39,101 bases of DNA from Fidelibacterota bacterium. Its GTDB lineage: Bacteria > Fidelibacterota > UBA8477 > JABMPR01. Both the position numbers and the translations under genes were made by a program. The notes below the pieces were generated by a model. That model was not told the DNA's origin and searched no databases. It saw nothing but the letters and a program-made list of their open reading frames with translations. Shown piece by piece: positions 25,588 through 34,300 of this stretch (position 1 is its first letter; every line of letters starts with the position of its first letter). Location: assembly GCA_021736185.1 (NCBI GenBank), contig JAIPGJ010000013.1, positions 1-39,101 on the forward strand, given 5' to 3'.

Positions 25588-25953
25588 ATGCCTAGAATAA
25601 TCGAATCACCCACAATCATCGAATCGGCGGGAAATAAGCCCAAACGGATTGAAGAATATGTAGGTCATGTCAATTCAAACCATGACGAAGTCAGCGTGGC
25701 CCGCATGGTATCACCTTGCGGCTGGGTCGAACCCGGTCAGCGGCCTGAATTTATGGAGATTACCCTGGTATTAAAGGGACAACTCCATGTTGAGTATGAT
25801 GGGGGTGCTTATGATGTACTCCCCGGGCAATCCATTATTACGAATCCTGGAGAATGGGTACGCTACAGCACGCCAGCAGATGAAGGCGCCGAATATGTTG
25901 CTGTCTGTCTCCCGGCATTTTCACCAGCGATGGTGCATCGGGATGAAAACTAA
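25588..25953 (+). CDS. Small cupin-domain protein
   Basis: The 121-residue protein is one cupin: a leading strand near VARMVSPCGWVEPGQRPEFM, ITLVLKGQLHVEYDGGAYDV and then VLPGQSIITNPGEWVRYSTP. It lacks the usual His-x-His metal motif of the first cupin box (the place is taken by GQRPEFME), so metal binding and catalysis are doubtful. Similar small cupins occur next to ethanolamine and amino-acid metabolism genes. It follows the D-aminoacylase-like gene closely with AAGGAAGG 8 bases before the ATG. The specific role is unknown. Confidence 0.82.
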   Translation: MPRIIESPTIIESAGNKPKRIEEYVGHVNSNHDEVSVARMVSPCGWVEPGQRPEFMEITLVLKGQLHVEYDGGAYDVLPGQSIITNPGEWVRYSTPADEGAEYVAVCLPAFSPAMVHRDEN

Positions 25954-26076
25954 CTTCACACACAAAAGATTGAAATATTTGATTGGTTTGGCCTTTTAGC
26001 TTTGATACTTTGGTTTACGCGGGAAATTATCCAAAGAAATAAATTTTTGACTCAATACATGGAAGAGGGGTTTTAT

Positions 26077-26604
26077 ATGAAATGTCCGGCTTGCGCCAAT
26101 ACGCTTACAGCCAAAAAGGTTGGCGAAATCACCGTTGATGTCTGCGAAAATGGGTGTGGCGGTCTCTGGTTCGATGGCCACGAATTGAAACGGGTCGATG
26201 AGAAACATGAAACCGCTGGAGAAGCACTTTTACAAGTAAAAAAGAGGCCAGGGATTTCGGTGGATTACAGTCAAAAGCGGTCCTGCCCCAAATGCAATGA
26301 TGTGGTGATGATGAAACATTTCATGAGTGTCAAACGTGAAGTGGAAGTGGATGAATGCGGTAATTGCGGAGGTTTCTGGTTGGATGCCGGCGAACTAGGT
26401 CAGATTCGCAAACAATTTGCAACTGAAGCAGATCGGGAGAAGGCCGCTGGCGCTTACTTTTCAGAGACTTTTGGGGAGGAGCTCCAGAAAATGTTGGAAG
26501 AAAGCCGGGAGAAGGCCGAACGCGCTCACAGTATTGCAAAAATGTTTCGCTTTCTTTGTCCTTCCTACTATATCCCTGGAAAACAAAAGTGGGGCGCGTT
26601 CTAG
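26077..26604 (+). CDS. Double TFIIB-type zinc-ribbon protein
   Basis: The 175-residue protein (start ATG 26077, GAGGGG 6 bases upstream; a longer frame to 26002 has no such support) has two zinc ribbons of the zf-TFIIB family. Ribbon 1 uses C3, C6, C23 and C27 (MKCPACANTL...DVCENGCGGLWFDGHEL). Ribbon 2 uses C70, C73, C94 and C97 (RSCPKCNDVV...DECGNCGGFWLDAGEL). A charged helical tail (~110-160) follows. The duplicated ribbons share the GG-W/FW-D-GEL ending. Proteins like this are common in bacteria with no fixed function; nucleic-acid or protein binding is possible. Confidence 0.85.
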   Translation: MKCPACANTLTAKKVGEITVDVCENGCGGLWFDGHELKRVDEKHETAGEALLQVKKRPGISVDYSQKRSCPKCNDVVMMKHFMSVKREVEVDECGNCGGFWLDAGELGQIRKQFATEADREKAAGAYFSETFGEELQKMLEESREKAERAHSIAKMFRFLCPSYYIPGKQKWGAF

Positions 26605-26609
26605 TCTAA

Positions 26610-27263
26610 ATGTCGGATCAACAGGCGTTATCAGCGGGAAACATTTCTGAGTGGCTGAGGTGCACACGTGCAGCCCTGAAAGATGATTCTGGGGCTGAGG
26701 TTCCCTGCGGAGAGTGCACGGCCTGTTGTCGGTCTTCCTATTTTATACACATCCAGCCCCACGAAACCGCAACGCTGTCACACATTCCTGATGAACTTCT
26801 CTTCCCCGCTCCTGGCCTGCCAAAGGGCAATGTGCTCATGGGTTATGATGAGCAGGGGCACTGTCCCATGCTCAAAAACGGAGCTTGCTCAATCTATGAA
26901 TATCGTCCCGCAACCTGCCGCAGTTATGACTGCAGAATTTTCCCGGCTACAGGCATTGTATTGACAGGAAAAGACCGGACCCTTATCTCTCAACAAGCGC
27001 AACGCTGGAAATTTAGTCCGTCAGATTCCGTAGACCAACAGACTCAGAAAGCCCTTCAAAAGGCGGGCTCGTTTTTAAGGAACAAATCAAAATGGTTTGC
27101 TCCTGGTGAGTTGCCGGGTAACTCAACGCAATTGGCAATCATGGCCATCAAAGTCTATGATCTCTTTCTCGACGAAGGAGAGCAATCGATTGATGACGCG
27201 AAAATGGCTAAAGCTATTATAGAAGTTCTGAAAAAATTCGATGCACAAAGAGATCCTTTATAG
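26610..27263 (+). CDS. YkgJ-family cysteine-cluster protein (UPF0153)
   Basis: The 217-residue protein carries the YkgJ signature: VPCGECTACCRSSYF (C33, C36, C39, C40) and a second cluster GHCPMLKNGACSIYEYRPAT followed by CRSYDC. The eight or so cysteines are thought to hold zinc or an iron-sulfur centre; annotations as Fe-S oxidoreductase are not experimentally secure. It starts 5 bases after the zinc-ribbon gene, implying co-transcription of two metal-binding proteins. No catalytic activity can be claimed. Confidence 0.88.
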   Translation: MSDQQALSAGNISEWLRCTRAALKDDSGAEVPCGECTACCRSSYFIHIQPHETATLSHIPDELLFPAPGLPKGNVLMGYDEQGHCPMLKNGACSIYEYRPATCRSYDCRIFPATGIVLTGKDRTLISQQAQRWKFSPSDSVDQQTQKALQKAGSFLRNKSKWFAPGELPGNSTQLAIMAIKVYDLFLDEGEQSIDDAKMAKAIIEVLKKFDAQRDPL

Positions 27264-27386
27264 AACTATGGATATTTTGTTGTGATCAATCCGGGACCGA
27301 CAAAGGCTCAATATCATAAGGAAATTACCCGGGAAGCCTTAAAGTTGACCGGTGTAATATCCAGGTCCCAATAGGAGGTCTTCCAC

Positions 27387-27836
27387 TTGCTGCATATCTA
27401 TGTTGATGCCGATGCCTGCCCCGTAAAAAACGAAGTATACCGGGTGGCGGAAAGATATCAACTCAAGGTTACTCTGGTCACGAATTCCTGGATGCGGGTA
27501 CCTCAAAGTTCACGGATTAAGTTGGAAGTTGTAGGTGACGGGTTTGATGAAGCTGACGATTGGATTGTTGAGCATGTTCAGGAGGGTGATGTGGTCATTA
27601 CAGCGGACATTCCGCTGGTAGATCGCTGTATTTCTGCAGGAGCTGAAGTTTTAGGTCCTTCCGGTAAAAGATTTACGGAGGACAACATCGGTCAGACTCT
27701 GGCAACCCGGGATTTACTTACAGAGTTGAGGAGTGGCGGAGAGATAACTGGAGGTCCACCCCCACTGACGCAGCGCGACAGATCAGAATTCCTCCAGGAA
27801 TTGGATGTTGTGATTCAGTCCATCAGGCGTAGATAA
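27387..27836 (+). CDS. YaiI/YqxD family protein (UPF0178, DUF188)
   Basis: The 149-residue protein uses a TTG start at 27387 with a strong AGGAGG 8 bases upstream. Hallmarks are HIYVDADACPVKNEVYR, VTLVTNSWMRVP, GFDEADDWIVE, DVVITADIPLVDRC, RFTEDNIGQTLATRDL. The acidic residues (D7, D9 and others) fit a NYN/PIN-like nuclease fold, but nuclease activity is not shown for this family. It is followed after 38 bases by a secreted cupin protein. Confidence 0.93.
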   Translation: MLHIYVDADACPVKNEVYRVAERYQLKVTLVTNSWMRVPQSSRIKLEVVGDGFDEADDWIVEHVQEGDVVITADIPLVDRCISAGAEVLGPSGKRFTEDNIGQTLATRDLLTELRSGGEITGGPPPLTQRDRSEFLQELDVVIQSIRRR

Positions 27837-27874
27837 ATATTTTAGCAATTGATAGAGAGGAAAGTGGTAAAAGC

Positions 27875-28717
27875 ATGAAAAGAAGTTCAATGATTTCCAC
27901 AGGTATCCTGGTCCTAATACTGAGTCTCAGTGGAGCCAACTCTATCCACTCACAGAAATTGATCATGCATATGCCTGAGGGAGACCATATTTTCAAAGAA
28001 TCGTTGATGCAAAACGAAATTGAGGAGACAGAAGTTAGCCATACTATTCTGGCAGGTCCTCAATCACATCGAGAGAAGCTTGCCAGGAAATACGAACATA
28101 TCCTGATCTTTATAAATGGCCATGGTACCTTAAGATCAGGTTCAGATTCTTTCAGCATTGTTCCTGAAAGCATTGCGCTGACAAATGCAAAAAAAAGTGT
28201 TTCGATTGAAGTGACTGCTGGAGATACACTTCACTATGTCCATATCAAAAAGAAGCTATCTAAACTAGACCTCAAGGAGCTGAAAACCTTTCCTCCTGAA
28301 AATAGAGAGGGCATCTATTTCAAGAGATTTGAGGACTGTGAAGCCTATACCGAAAAAATCAAAAGTCCCAATACGGTCAGCCGTACTGTTTTGCCCAAAG
28401 ATCACGCACCTCGAGTTGCCATGGGGACGGTGGACACCAAAGGTCCTGATGCAGTTGGAGCCCATGAACATCCCATGCTGGATCAGCTATTTCTGGGCTT
28501 GTCCGGTAATGATGCCAGGGTATTTGCAGATACAGACTCAATTGCCTTTCATGAGTGGGAAATATTGCATATTCCCATTGGAGCCAGCCACTGGGTAACA
28601 GTTGGGGAATACAAACGTATGTATTACCAGTGGATGGATTTCTTTCTGACCACATCAGGTCAGGAATGGTTGAAAACACATAAAAAGATTGAAGACGATA
28701 AGAACACAGATAAGTAA
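27875..28717 (+). CDS. Secreted two-cupin protein
   Basis: The 280-residue protein begins with a signal peptide (MKRSSMISTGILVLILSLSG, cleavage probably after IHSQ or nearby). Two cupin-like halves follow: ~50-125 (ILIFINGHGTLRSGSDSF, VSIEVTAGDTLHYVHIK) and ~170-255 (DAVGAHEHPMLDQLFLGLSG, WEILHIPIGASHWVTVG). The second half keeps a His-x-His (H-E-H in GAHEHP) and a later His in GASHWV, so it may bind a metal; the first half does not. Substrate and role are unknown. It is likely periplasmic. Confidence 0.78.
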   Translation: MKRSSMISTGILVLILSLSGANSIHSQKLIMHMPEGDHIFKESLMQNEIEETEVSHTILAGPQSHREKLARKYEHILIFINGHGTLRSGSDSFSIVPESIALTNAKKSVSIEVTAGDTLHYVHIKKKLSKLDLKELKTFPPENREGIYFKRFEDCEAYTEKIKSPNTVSRTVLPKDHAPRVAMGTVDTKGPDAVGAHEHPMLDQLFLGLSGNDARVFADTDSIAFHEWEILHIPIGASHWVTVGEYKRMYYQWMDFFLTTSGQEWLKTHKKIEDDKNTDK

Positions 28718-28749
28718 TAGGCGAGTTATTTTAATTTTGGGAGATAATA

Positions 28750-29211
28750 ATGACTGATGAGTTAAAGATTAAGTCGTTTCTTGCAGAAAAAAAACTGGCT
28801 CTGGTCGGTGTGTCTCGAACAGGCAAAAAATTTGGGAATGCGGTACAAAAAGAGCTGGGCAACAAAGGCTATGAGTTGTTTTTGATCCATCCAGAGGCCC
28901 AGGAAATTAATGGCGCTGCCTGCTATGCGTCTCTGTCCCAATTGCCTGAGAAAGTGGGAGGGCTCGTAAACGTAGTACCTCCAGAACAGACTGAGAAGAT
29001 GGTGAGGGAAGCCCAGGCAGCCGGGATTAGAAAAATCTGGATGCAGCAAGGGTCAGAATCATTGGATGCCATCCAGTTTTGTAAGGAAAATGATATGGAG
29101 CTTGTCCATGGTGAGTGCATCTTCATGTTCGCTCAACCACAGGGATTTCATAAATTTCATCACTGGGTGTGGGGTTTGTTGGGAAAACTACCCAAACGTC
29201 ATGCCTCGTGA
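28750..29211 (+). CDS. CoA-binding protein (YccU-like Rossmann fold)
   Basis: The 153-residue protein matches the CoA_binding_2 family: KKLALVGVSRTGKKFGNAVQ, YELFLIHPEAQEINGAACYA, GLVNVVPPEQTEKMVREAQA, IRKIWMQQGSES and the C-terminal ELVHGECIFMFAQPQGFHKF. Members resemble the N-terminal CoA-binding part of succinyl-CoA synthetase and acyl-CoA synthetases, but stand alone and have no set reaction. GGGAG lies 7 bases before the ATG. It is in the plus-strand run between the bicupin and epimerase genes. Confidence 0.9.
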   Translation: MTDELKIKSFLAEKKLALVGVSRTGKKFGNAVQKELGNKGYELFLIHPEAQEINGAACYASLSQLPEKVGGLVNVVPPEQTEKMVREAQAAGIRKIWMQQGSESLDAIQFCKENDMELVHGECIFMFAQPQGFHKFHHWVWGLLGKLPKRHAS

Positions 29212-29235
29212 TCTTGTCATGAAGAAAGAAGGTTG

Positions 29236-30222
29236 ATGAAAGTATTATTCATAGGAGGAACAGGGATTATTAGCTCAGCCTGTTCAGCGCTGGCAGTTTC
29301 CAGGGGGATTAATCTGTACCATTTGAATAGAGGGAAGAGCTTAAGGTTGAGACCCGTATCGGGTGTAAAAACCATTCAGGCGGATATCAGAAACTATGCT
29401 GAAACAGAGCAAGCTCTGGGTGACCATAAATTTGATGTTGTGGTTAACTGGATTGGCTTTACACCGGATCAGATTCAAGCTGATATCGATCTATTTAGCA
29501 GTAGAACAGACCAATATGTCTTTATTAGTTCTGCTTCTGTGTATGAGACCCCTCCCAGCAAATTGCCAGTAACAGAGGATACCATTTTACGTAACCCCTA
29601 TTGGGAATATTCAAGAATCAAGATCGCCTGTGAAGACCTCTTGAGAAAAAGTTACCAGGACCAGGGATTTCCCTTCACCATTGTGCGACCGTCCCATACC
29701 TACGATAAAACACTGATTCCCCTTCAAGGTGGTATGACCACACTCATGCGCATGAAACAAGGGCTGCCTGTTGTGGTGCATGGCGATGGCTCGTCCATTT
29801 GGACCCTCACTCATCACCAGGATTTTGCCAAGGGTCTGGTGGGCCTGTTGGGAAAGAGTGAATCAATTAATGAGGCCTATCACATTACTTCTGATGAATG
29901 GCTGTCATGGGATAAGATCTTTCGCTTGATGGGTGCCGCCCTGGGAGTCGAACCCAACCTGTTTCACATTCCTTCTGAGGTCATCGCCAGGTATGATCCC
30001 ATTTTTGGTGAAGGGCTTTTGGGGGACAAGACCCATAGTATGATTTTTGATAATTCAAAAATTAAAGCTCTGGTTCCGGATTTTTCTGCTGAAATCCCCT
30101 TCGAGGTAGGAGCAAAGGAGATTGTTGCCTGGGTTGAAGCCGATCCTGCGCGTCAGAAAATCGACAGTCATCTAAACGGTCTTTTCGAAAAGATGATTGA
30201 TGACTATACTCAACTTGGATAA
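29236..30222 (+). CDS. NAD-dependent epimerase/dehydratase (extended SDR)
   Basis: The 328-residue protein starts at the ATG at 29236 and has the Rossmann motif VLFIGGTGIISSACSALAVS, a FVFISSASVYE-like strand (QYVFISSASVYETPP), and the catalytic Y-x-x-x-K as EYSRIK. Further conserved parts are IVRPSHTYD and HGDGSSIWTLTHHQDFAKGL. The overall pattern fits NAD(P)-dependent sugar-nucleotide epimerases or reductases close to the CSP41/isoflavone-reductase-like branch. The substrate is not known. A methyltransferase gene follows after 26 bases, so both may modify one small molecule, but this is speculative. Confidence 0.87.
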   Translation: MKVLFIGGTGIISSACSALAVSRGINLYHLNRGKSLRLRPVSGVKTIQADIRNYAETEQALGDHKFDVVVNWIGFTPDQIQADIDLFSSRTDQYVFISSASVYETPPSKLPVTEDTILRNPYWEYSRIKIACEDLLRKSYQDQGFPFTIVRPSHTYDKTLIPLQGGMTTLMRMKQGLPVVVHGDGSSIWTLTHHQDFAKGLVGLLGKSESINEAYHITSDEWLSWDKIFRLMGAALGVEPNLFHIPSEVIARYDPIFGEGLLGDKTHSMIFDNSKIKALVPDFSAEIPFEVGAKEIVAWVEADPARQKIDSHLNGLFEKMIDDYTQLG

Positions 30223-30248
30223 TAAACTCAGGGGAATTGGGAGCCACC

Positions 30249-30971
30249 ATGTACTGTGAATACCACTCTCTGGCCAGGCGGATTCAAGCCCTTGATCTGG
30301 GTGATTATCTTGAGTTTGGTTGTGGAGACGGAACCTTTCTCAAGTATGTCCTGTCACAGAATAACTCCTTCAGATCGGTAACAGCCGTTGATATAAATCC
30401 AGAATCGGTACAAAAAGCCAGGGAAAATCTGACTGAATGGGAAGTCCGCTTTATTGTTCAGGAAAAGCTACCCCTTCCTCTTGAGGGGGACCAGTTTTCC
30501 ACCATTACCCTGTCCAATACCCTGCATCATCTCCGAGATAAGGATGCGGTCCTTTCAGAGCTGAAGCGATTGATCAAACCAGATGGTCGGATCATCATCA
30601 CCGAGATGATAAGCAATGATATTAGTCAAGCAGAGCAGACCTATTGTGACTTCCATGCCTGGAGAGCCGCCATGGACCAGCTCAAGGGCGTTTATCATGA
30701 CCCAACCTACACATCGGATGAAATATTGAGTCTTATAACTGAGCAAGGGCTGACTATCGGCAAAAAAGAAATTCTGAAGAATGATAAGATACCTGAAATA
30801 GATGAGCACGAAATCAGCCAGATAGAAACAATTATTGATGATTTGGTCCAGGATGTGAGTCAGAGACCAGAATTTTTGGAGTTTGAAAAGCGTGCCTGGA
30901 GTATTAAGGAAAACCTGAGACACTTCGGCATAAAAAGACCGCGACAACTATATCTGGAAATCACCCCTTAA
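30249..30971 (+). CDS. Class I SAM-dependent methyltransferase
   Basis: The 240-residue protein (ATG 30249, GGGAG 5 bases upstream) has motif I YLEFGCGDGTFLKYVL (~20-35), the acidic strand VTAVDINPESVQKARENL, and TLSNTLHHLRDKDAVLSELK with RLIKPDGRIIITEM, typical of Methyltransf_11. The C-terminal ~90 residues are helical and not family-specific. The substrate is not identifiable. It lies downstream of the epimerase-like gene with a short gap. Confidence 0.88.
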   Translation: MYCEYHSLARRIQALDLGDYLEFGCGDGTFLKYVLSQNNSFRSVTAVDINPESVQKARENLTEWEVRFIVQEKLPLPLEGDQFSTITLSNTLHHLRDKDAVLSELKRLIKPDGRIIITEMISNDISQAEQTYCDFHAWRAAMDQLKGVYHDPTYTSDEILSLITEQGLTIGKKEILKNDKIPEIDEHEISQIETIIDDLVQDVSQRPEFLEFEKRAWSIKENLRHFGIKRPRQLYLEITP

Positions 30972-31082
30972 AGAGCTGGAGACGAACCGACAACTCAAGT
31001 GTTCACTGGCGGCCGCAGGCATTCACAAAATAGAATCTTTAGCTATATTGGATGACTAAAATAACGAAAGTAGAGTTTTTAT

Positions 31083-31898
31083 ATGAATACAGCTAAGTTC
31101 TCAAAACTTTTCCTGCAGGAAAAGAGCCTCATCGGCATGATCCATGTTCAGGCCCTGCCTGGAACTCCCAAGAATCATCTGAGCATCTCAGAAATTGCCG
31201 ACCAGGCAGTGAAAGAAGCAAAAATTCTGGCCAAATATGGGATGCAGTCGATCATGCTGGAGAATATGCATGACGTCCCCTATTTGAATCGACAAGTCGG
31301 TCCGGAAATTATCTCGGCCTTGACACGCATCTGCTCTGATGTACGTGGGGTTACGGATTTGACCCTGGGATTGCAGGTTCTGGCAGGAGCCAATCAGGCT
31401 GCTCTGGCCGTGGCCCAGGCTGCAGAGTTGCAGTTTATTCGCGCTGAAGGGTTTGTCTTTGGACATATGGCTGATGAAGGTTTACTCCAGTCAGATGCTG
31501 GAGAGCTGCTTCGTTTTCGAAAACAAATTGGGGCTGATGACATCCAGATATTTACTGATATTAAGAAGAAGCATAGCAGCCATGCCCTGACTGCTGATGT
31601 GTCTCTTGAAGATACGTCTGAAGCCGCAGCCTTTTTCCTCAGTGATGGCGTGATTATCACCGGAACGCATACAGGGAAACCTGTAAATCACGAGGAGCTC
31701 AGAAGTGTTTATGCTTCTGCCCAGCTGCCCGTCCTGGTGGGAAGTGGAGTAACACCCGAAGGTCTCATGCAAATCTGGGATAGTGCAGACGCATTTATTG
31801 TTGGTAGCTATTTCAAGCAGGATGGAAACTGGAAAAACAACCCCGATCCCCAACGGATTGAGAAGCTGGCTCAGGCACGTCAGAATCTGCTGGGATAA
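31083..31898 (+). CDS. BtpA/SgcQ family TIM-barrel protein
   Basis: The 271-residue protein begins (K)SLIGMIHVQALPGTPKN and continues YGMQSIMLENMHDVPYL, GLQVLAGANQAALAVAQAAE, FIRAEGFVFGHMADEGLL, DGVIITGTHTGKPVN and LVGSGVTPEGLMQIWDSADA, all characteristic of the BtpA family. BtpA of cyanobacteria is needed for photosystem I stability, but most bacterial members (such as SgcQ) are thought to act on a sugar or nucleoside substrate. It is the first gene of a very tight operon: the amidohydrolase starts 2 bases after its stop and the PuuD-like gene overlaps that by 4 bases. This context suggests a small catabolic pathway. Confidence 0.92.
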   Translation: MNTAKFSKLFLQEKSLIGMIHVQALPGTPKNHLSISEIADQAVKEAKILAKYGMQSIMLENMHDVPYLNRQVGPEIISALTRICSDVRGVTDLTLGLQVLAGANQAALAVAQAAELQFIRAEGFVFGHMADEGLLQSDAGELLRFRKQIGADDIQIFTDIKKKHSSHALTADVSLEDTSEAAAFFLSDGVIITGTHTGKPVNHEELRSVYASAQLPVLVGSGVTPEGLMQIWDSADAFIVGSYFKQDGNWKNNPDPQRIEKLAQARQNLLG

Positions 31899-31900
31899 GC

Positions 31901-33466
31901 ATGCAGCGAGTAGAAAAAATATACATAAATGGCATCATCCTGACTCAGGATGATGCGTACAAACATGCTTCTCAACTGGCCACCAGGGGAAAAACCATCC
32001 TTGCCGTGGGGGATGATCTCTCGGAATTGGTCGATGCCAAAACAGAAACCATCGACTTGAAGGGTGCTGTTGTGGTACCCGGGTTTATAGATGCCCATGT
32101 GCATTTCCTGTGGGGTGGCGAGACCCTCCTGACCATTCCATGTCATGCAGCTCGCTCGAAAGCAGAGTTTATCGATATTGTCCGCAAATATACGTCAGAA
32201 CGAACCCCGGGATCCTGGCTAAAAGGTGGGGGGTGGAATGAACACCATTTTACAGATCACAGTTTTCCCCATCGCACATGGTTAGATAAAGCTGCACCAG
32301 GTCATCCCATGATACTTACCCGCCATGATGGACATTCCGCTATCGCCAGCTCGGCAGCGCTTGAAATAGCTGGGATCAATTCGAAAACAGCTGATCCACA
32401 GGGTGGTGTCATTGATCGGGATGAACAGGGAATGCCCACCGGTATTTTGCGTGATGCAGCCATTGATATGGTGATGCAGCACATGCCTCAAGAATCCGAT
32501 TTAGAACTGATGAAAAACCTGGAAACTTCTCAGAAGTACCTATTGGAGAGAGGTGTCACTGCGGTTGGTGATATGATATACGATATGAACCACTTTCGTT
32601 TTCTCCAGGACATGGCGTGCCAGGGGAAGCTTAAAGTGCGGATAAGTGCCTATACTCCCATATTGAAATGGCCGGAAATGAAAACCCTGCTCCAGAAGGG
32701 GATTTATGAAGATGAGTATTTTCAATACAAGGGCTTGAAAGGTTTTTGCGATGGCAGTCTCGGATCCCATACTGCGTTGATGTTGGCTCCCTATGAGGAT
32801 AGCCCTGAATCGGCTGGCATCTATGACAGTATCTGGAGTGATGTTAGCTTGATTCGCGAGACCATCACCGAAGCCGATAAACTGGGTTATCAAACGGTGA
32901 TCCATGCCATTGGGGATCGAGCCGTTCGTGAAGTTTTGGATGTTTTTGAAGCAGTCATTCAAGAAAATGGTCCCCGGGACCGTCGCTTTCGGATTGAGCA
33001 TGCCCAACACATTCATCCCCGGGATCAGGTCCGATTTGCGCCACTGGGCATCATCGCTTCGGTTCAACCTGCCCATTGTGTAGATGACTCACTCTATGGA
33101 GAAAAGCTATTGGGGCCTCGTTGTGAATATGCCTATCCCTTCCACTCTTTACTGCAGGCTGATGCACTGCTGGCCTTCGGTTCTGACTGGCCGGTGTCCC
33201 CCGCCGATCCGGTTGCGACCATTCATGGCGCAATTCATCGTGCTGCATGGCATATTGAAGAGGCCGTCGGTTTAAATGAGGCGCTGCAGGCCCACACTGC
33301 GAACGCTGCTTTTGCAGGTTTTCGGGAACAGGATCTGGGAAGCTTGAAAGCAGGACATCTGGCAGATTTTGTAATCCTTGATCCTGATTTTCAACATCTT
33401 GATGCCGTTGACGAAATCCCTGAAGGACTCGTCAGAGCTGTTTATATGAATGGAACAAAAGTATGA
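31901..33466 (+). CDS. YtcJ-like metal-dependent amidohydrolase
   Basis: The 521-residue cytosolic enzyme has the YtcJ/amidohydrolase_3 pattern: KIYINGIILTQDD, VVVPGFIDAHVHFLWGG (H66, H68), SWLKGGGWNEHHF, HDGHSAIASSAALEIAGI, GFCDGSLGSHTALML, QTVIHAIGDRAVREVLDVFE, FRIEHAQHIHPRDQV, FGSDWPVSPADP and LKAGHLADFVILDPD. These residues form the mononuclear or binuclear metal site. Members hydrolyse amides such as N-substituted formamides or cyclic amides, but substrate specificity varies. The ATG is 2 bases after the BtpA stop, and the stop overlaps the PuuD-like ATG (ATGA). Confidence 0.93.
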   Translation: MQRVEKIYINGIILTQDDAYKHASQLATRGKTILAVGDDLSELVDAKTETIDLKGAVVVPGFIDAHVHFLWGGETLLTIPCHAARSKAEFIDIVRKYTSERTPGSWLKGGGWNEHHFTDHSFPHRTWLDKAAPGHPMILTRHDGHSAIASSAALEIAGINSKTADPQGGVIDRDEQGMPTGILRDAAIDMVMQHMPQESDLELMKNLETSQKYLLERGVTAVGDMIYDMNHFRFLQDMACQGKLKVRISAYTPILKWPEMKTLLQKGIYEDEYFQYKGLKGFCDGSLGSHTALMLAPYEDSPESAGIYDSIWSDVSLIRETITEADKLGYQTVIHAIGDRAVREVLDVFEAVIQENGPRDRRFRIEHAQHIHPRDQVRFAPLGIIASVQPAHCVDDSLYGEKLLGPRCEYAYPFHSLLQADALLAFGSDWPVSPADPVATIHGAIHRAAWHIEEAVGLNEALQAHTANAAFAGFREQDLGSLKAGHLADFVILDPDFQHLDAVDEIPEGLVRAVYMNGTKV

Positions 33467-34173
33467 AACCCCTGATCGGTCTGAGTCCCTCATATTATGA
33501 ACACAAAGAAATGGATCGCAGCATTCTGGGCAAATCCTATACGGATAGTGTCCAGAAGGCTGGTGGGTTACCGGTTTTAATTCCACCCATGATGGACCGG
33601 GATGATCTGGCGTTACTCATCCAGAAATTGGATGGCATCATCCTCACCGGCGGTGCTGATTTAGACCCCCAATACTATGGAGAAGTGGGAGTCCCACTGA
33701 CCCCGGAACCACTTCATCCACGTCGCGCTGAACACGATCGACACATCTTCGAATATGTCTGGGAAAACAAAATACCCACCCTGGCTATCTGCCTGGGAAT
33801 GCAAGAGGTGAATGTCTTTTTAGGTGGATCGCTATATCAGGATATTGTCACTCAAATTGATGATCCCATCGTTCATAAAATTGGAGATTGGTTTGATGCC
33901 CGTCATGCAGTAAGCCTGGAAAAGTCATCGCAACTCTATAAGCTGGTCGGGCAATTGCAGGTGGATACCAATAGCGCTCATCATCAGGCTGTGAAAAAAC
34001 TGGCCGACTCATTACTTGTTGTGGGACGAAGTGCTGATGGTCTGATTGAAGCCTTGGAGCCACGCGATCAAGCGATCCCCATGCTGGCGGTCCAGTGGCA
34101 TCCTGAGTCAGAAACCAACGAAACTATTGGGATTGATTTGTTCAAGTGGCTGGTGTCAGCGGCTTCCAGATAG
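33463..34173 (+). CDS. Gamma-glutamyl-GABA hydrolase-like class I glutamine amidotransferase (PuuD family)
   Basis: The 236-residue peptidase C26-type protein has the expected fold: IGLSPSYYEHKEMD, AGGLPVLIPPM, DGIILTGGADLDPQYYG, the nucleophile segment LAICLGMQEVNVFLGGSLYQ, IDTNSAHHQA-like VDTNSAHHQAVKKLA, and the His-Glu dyad in AVQWHPESETN. PuuD frees glutamate from gamma-glutamyl-GABA in putrescine use; homologues take other gamma-glutamyl compounds. The Cys is in a CLGMQ context rather than the more usual CRGMQ of PuuD proper. Overlap by 4 bases with the amidohydrolase gene shows translational coupling, so both probably serve one pathway with BtpA. Confidence 0.92.
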   Translation: MKPLIGLSPSYYEHKEMDRSILGKSYTDSVQKAGGLPVLIPPMMDRDDLALLIQKLDGIILTGGADLDPQYYGEVGVPLTPEPLHPRRAEHDRHIFEYVWENKIPTLAICLGMQEVNVFLGGSLYQDIVTQIDDPIVHKIGDWFDARHAVSLEKSSQLYKLVGQLQVDTNSAHHQAVKKLADSLLVVGRSADGLIEALEPRDQAIPMLAVQWHPESETNETIGIDLFKWLVSAASR

Positions 34174-34300
34174 GGCACACCAACCATAGAATGATTGATT
34201 TCCTCGTTATTTTACTGTAAGCAAGTAAATATAACACCCCCATGCATTTAAGATTAAAATGGTTTGCTATTTTTGATATTGAAATTAGGGAGAAATACAT

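Noticed and set aside
32540-33076. 178-codon minus-strand ORF
   Set aside because: Antisense to the YtcJ-like amidohydrolase, no family features.
34268-34275. Bacteroidota-type -7 box (TATTTTTG) before the M16 protease gene
   Set aside because: It fits TAnnTTTG, but no TTTG element is found 19-21 bases upstream, so the promoter is not supported.
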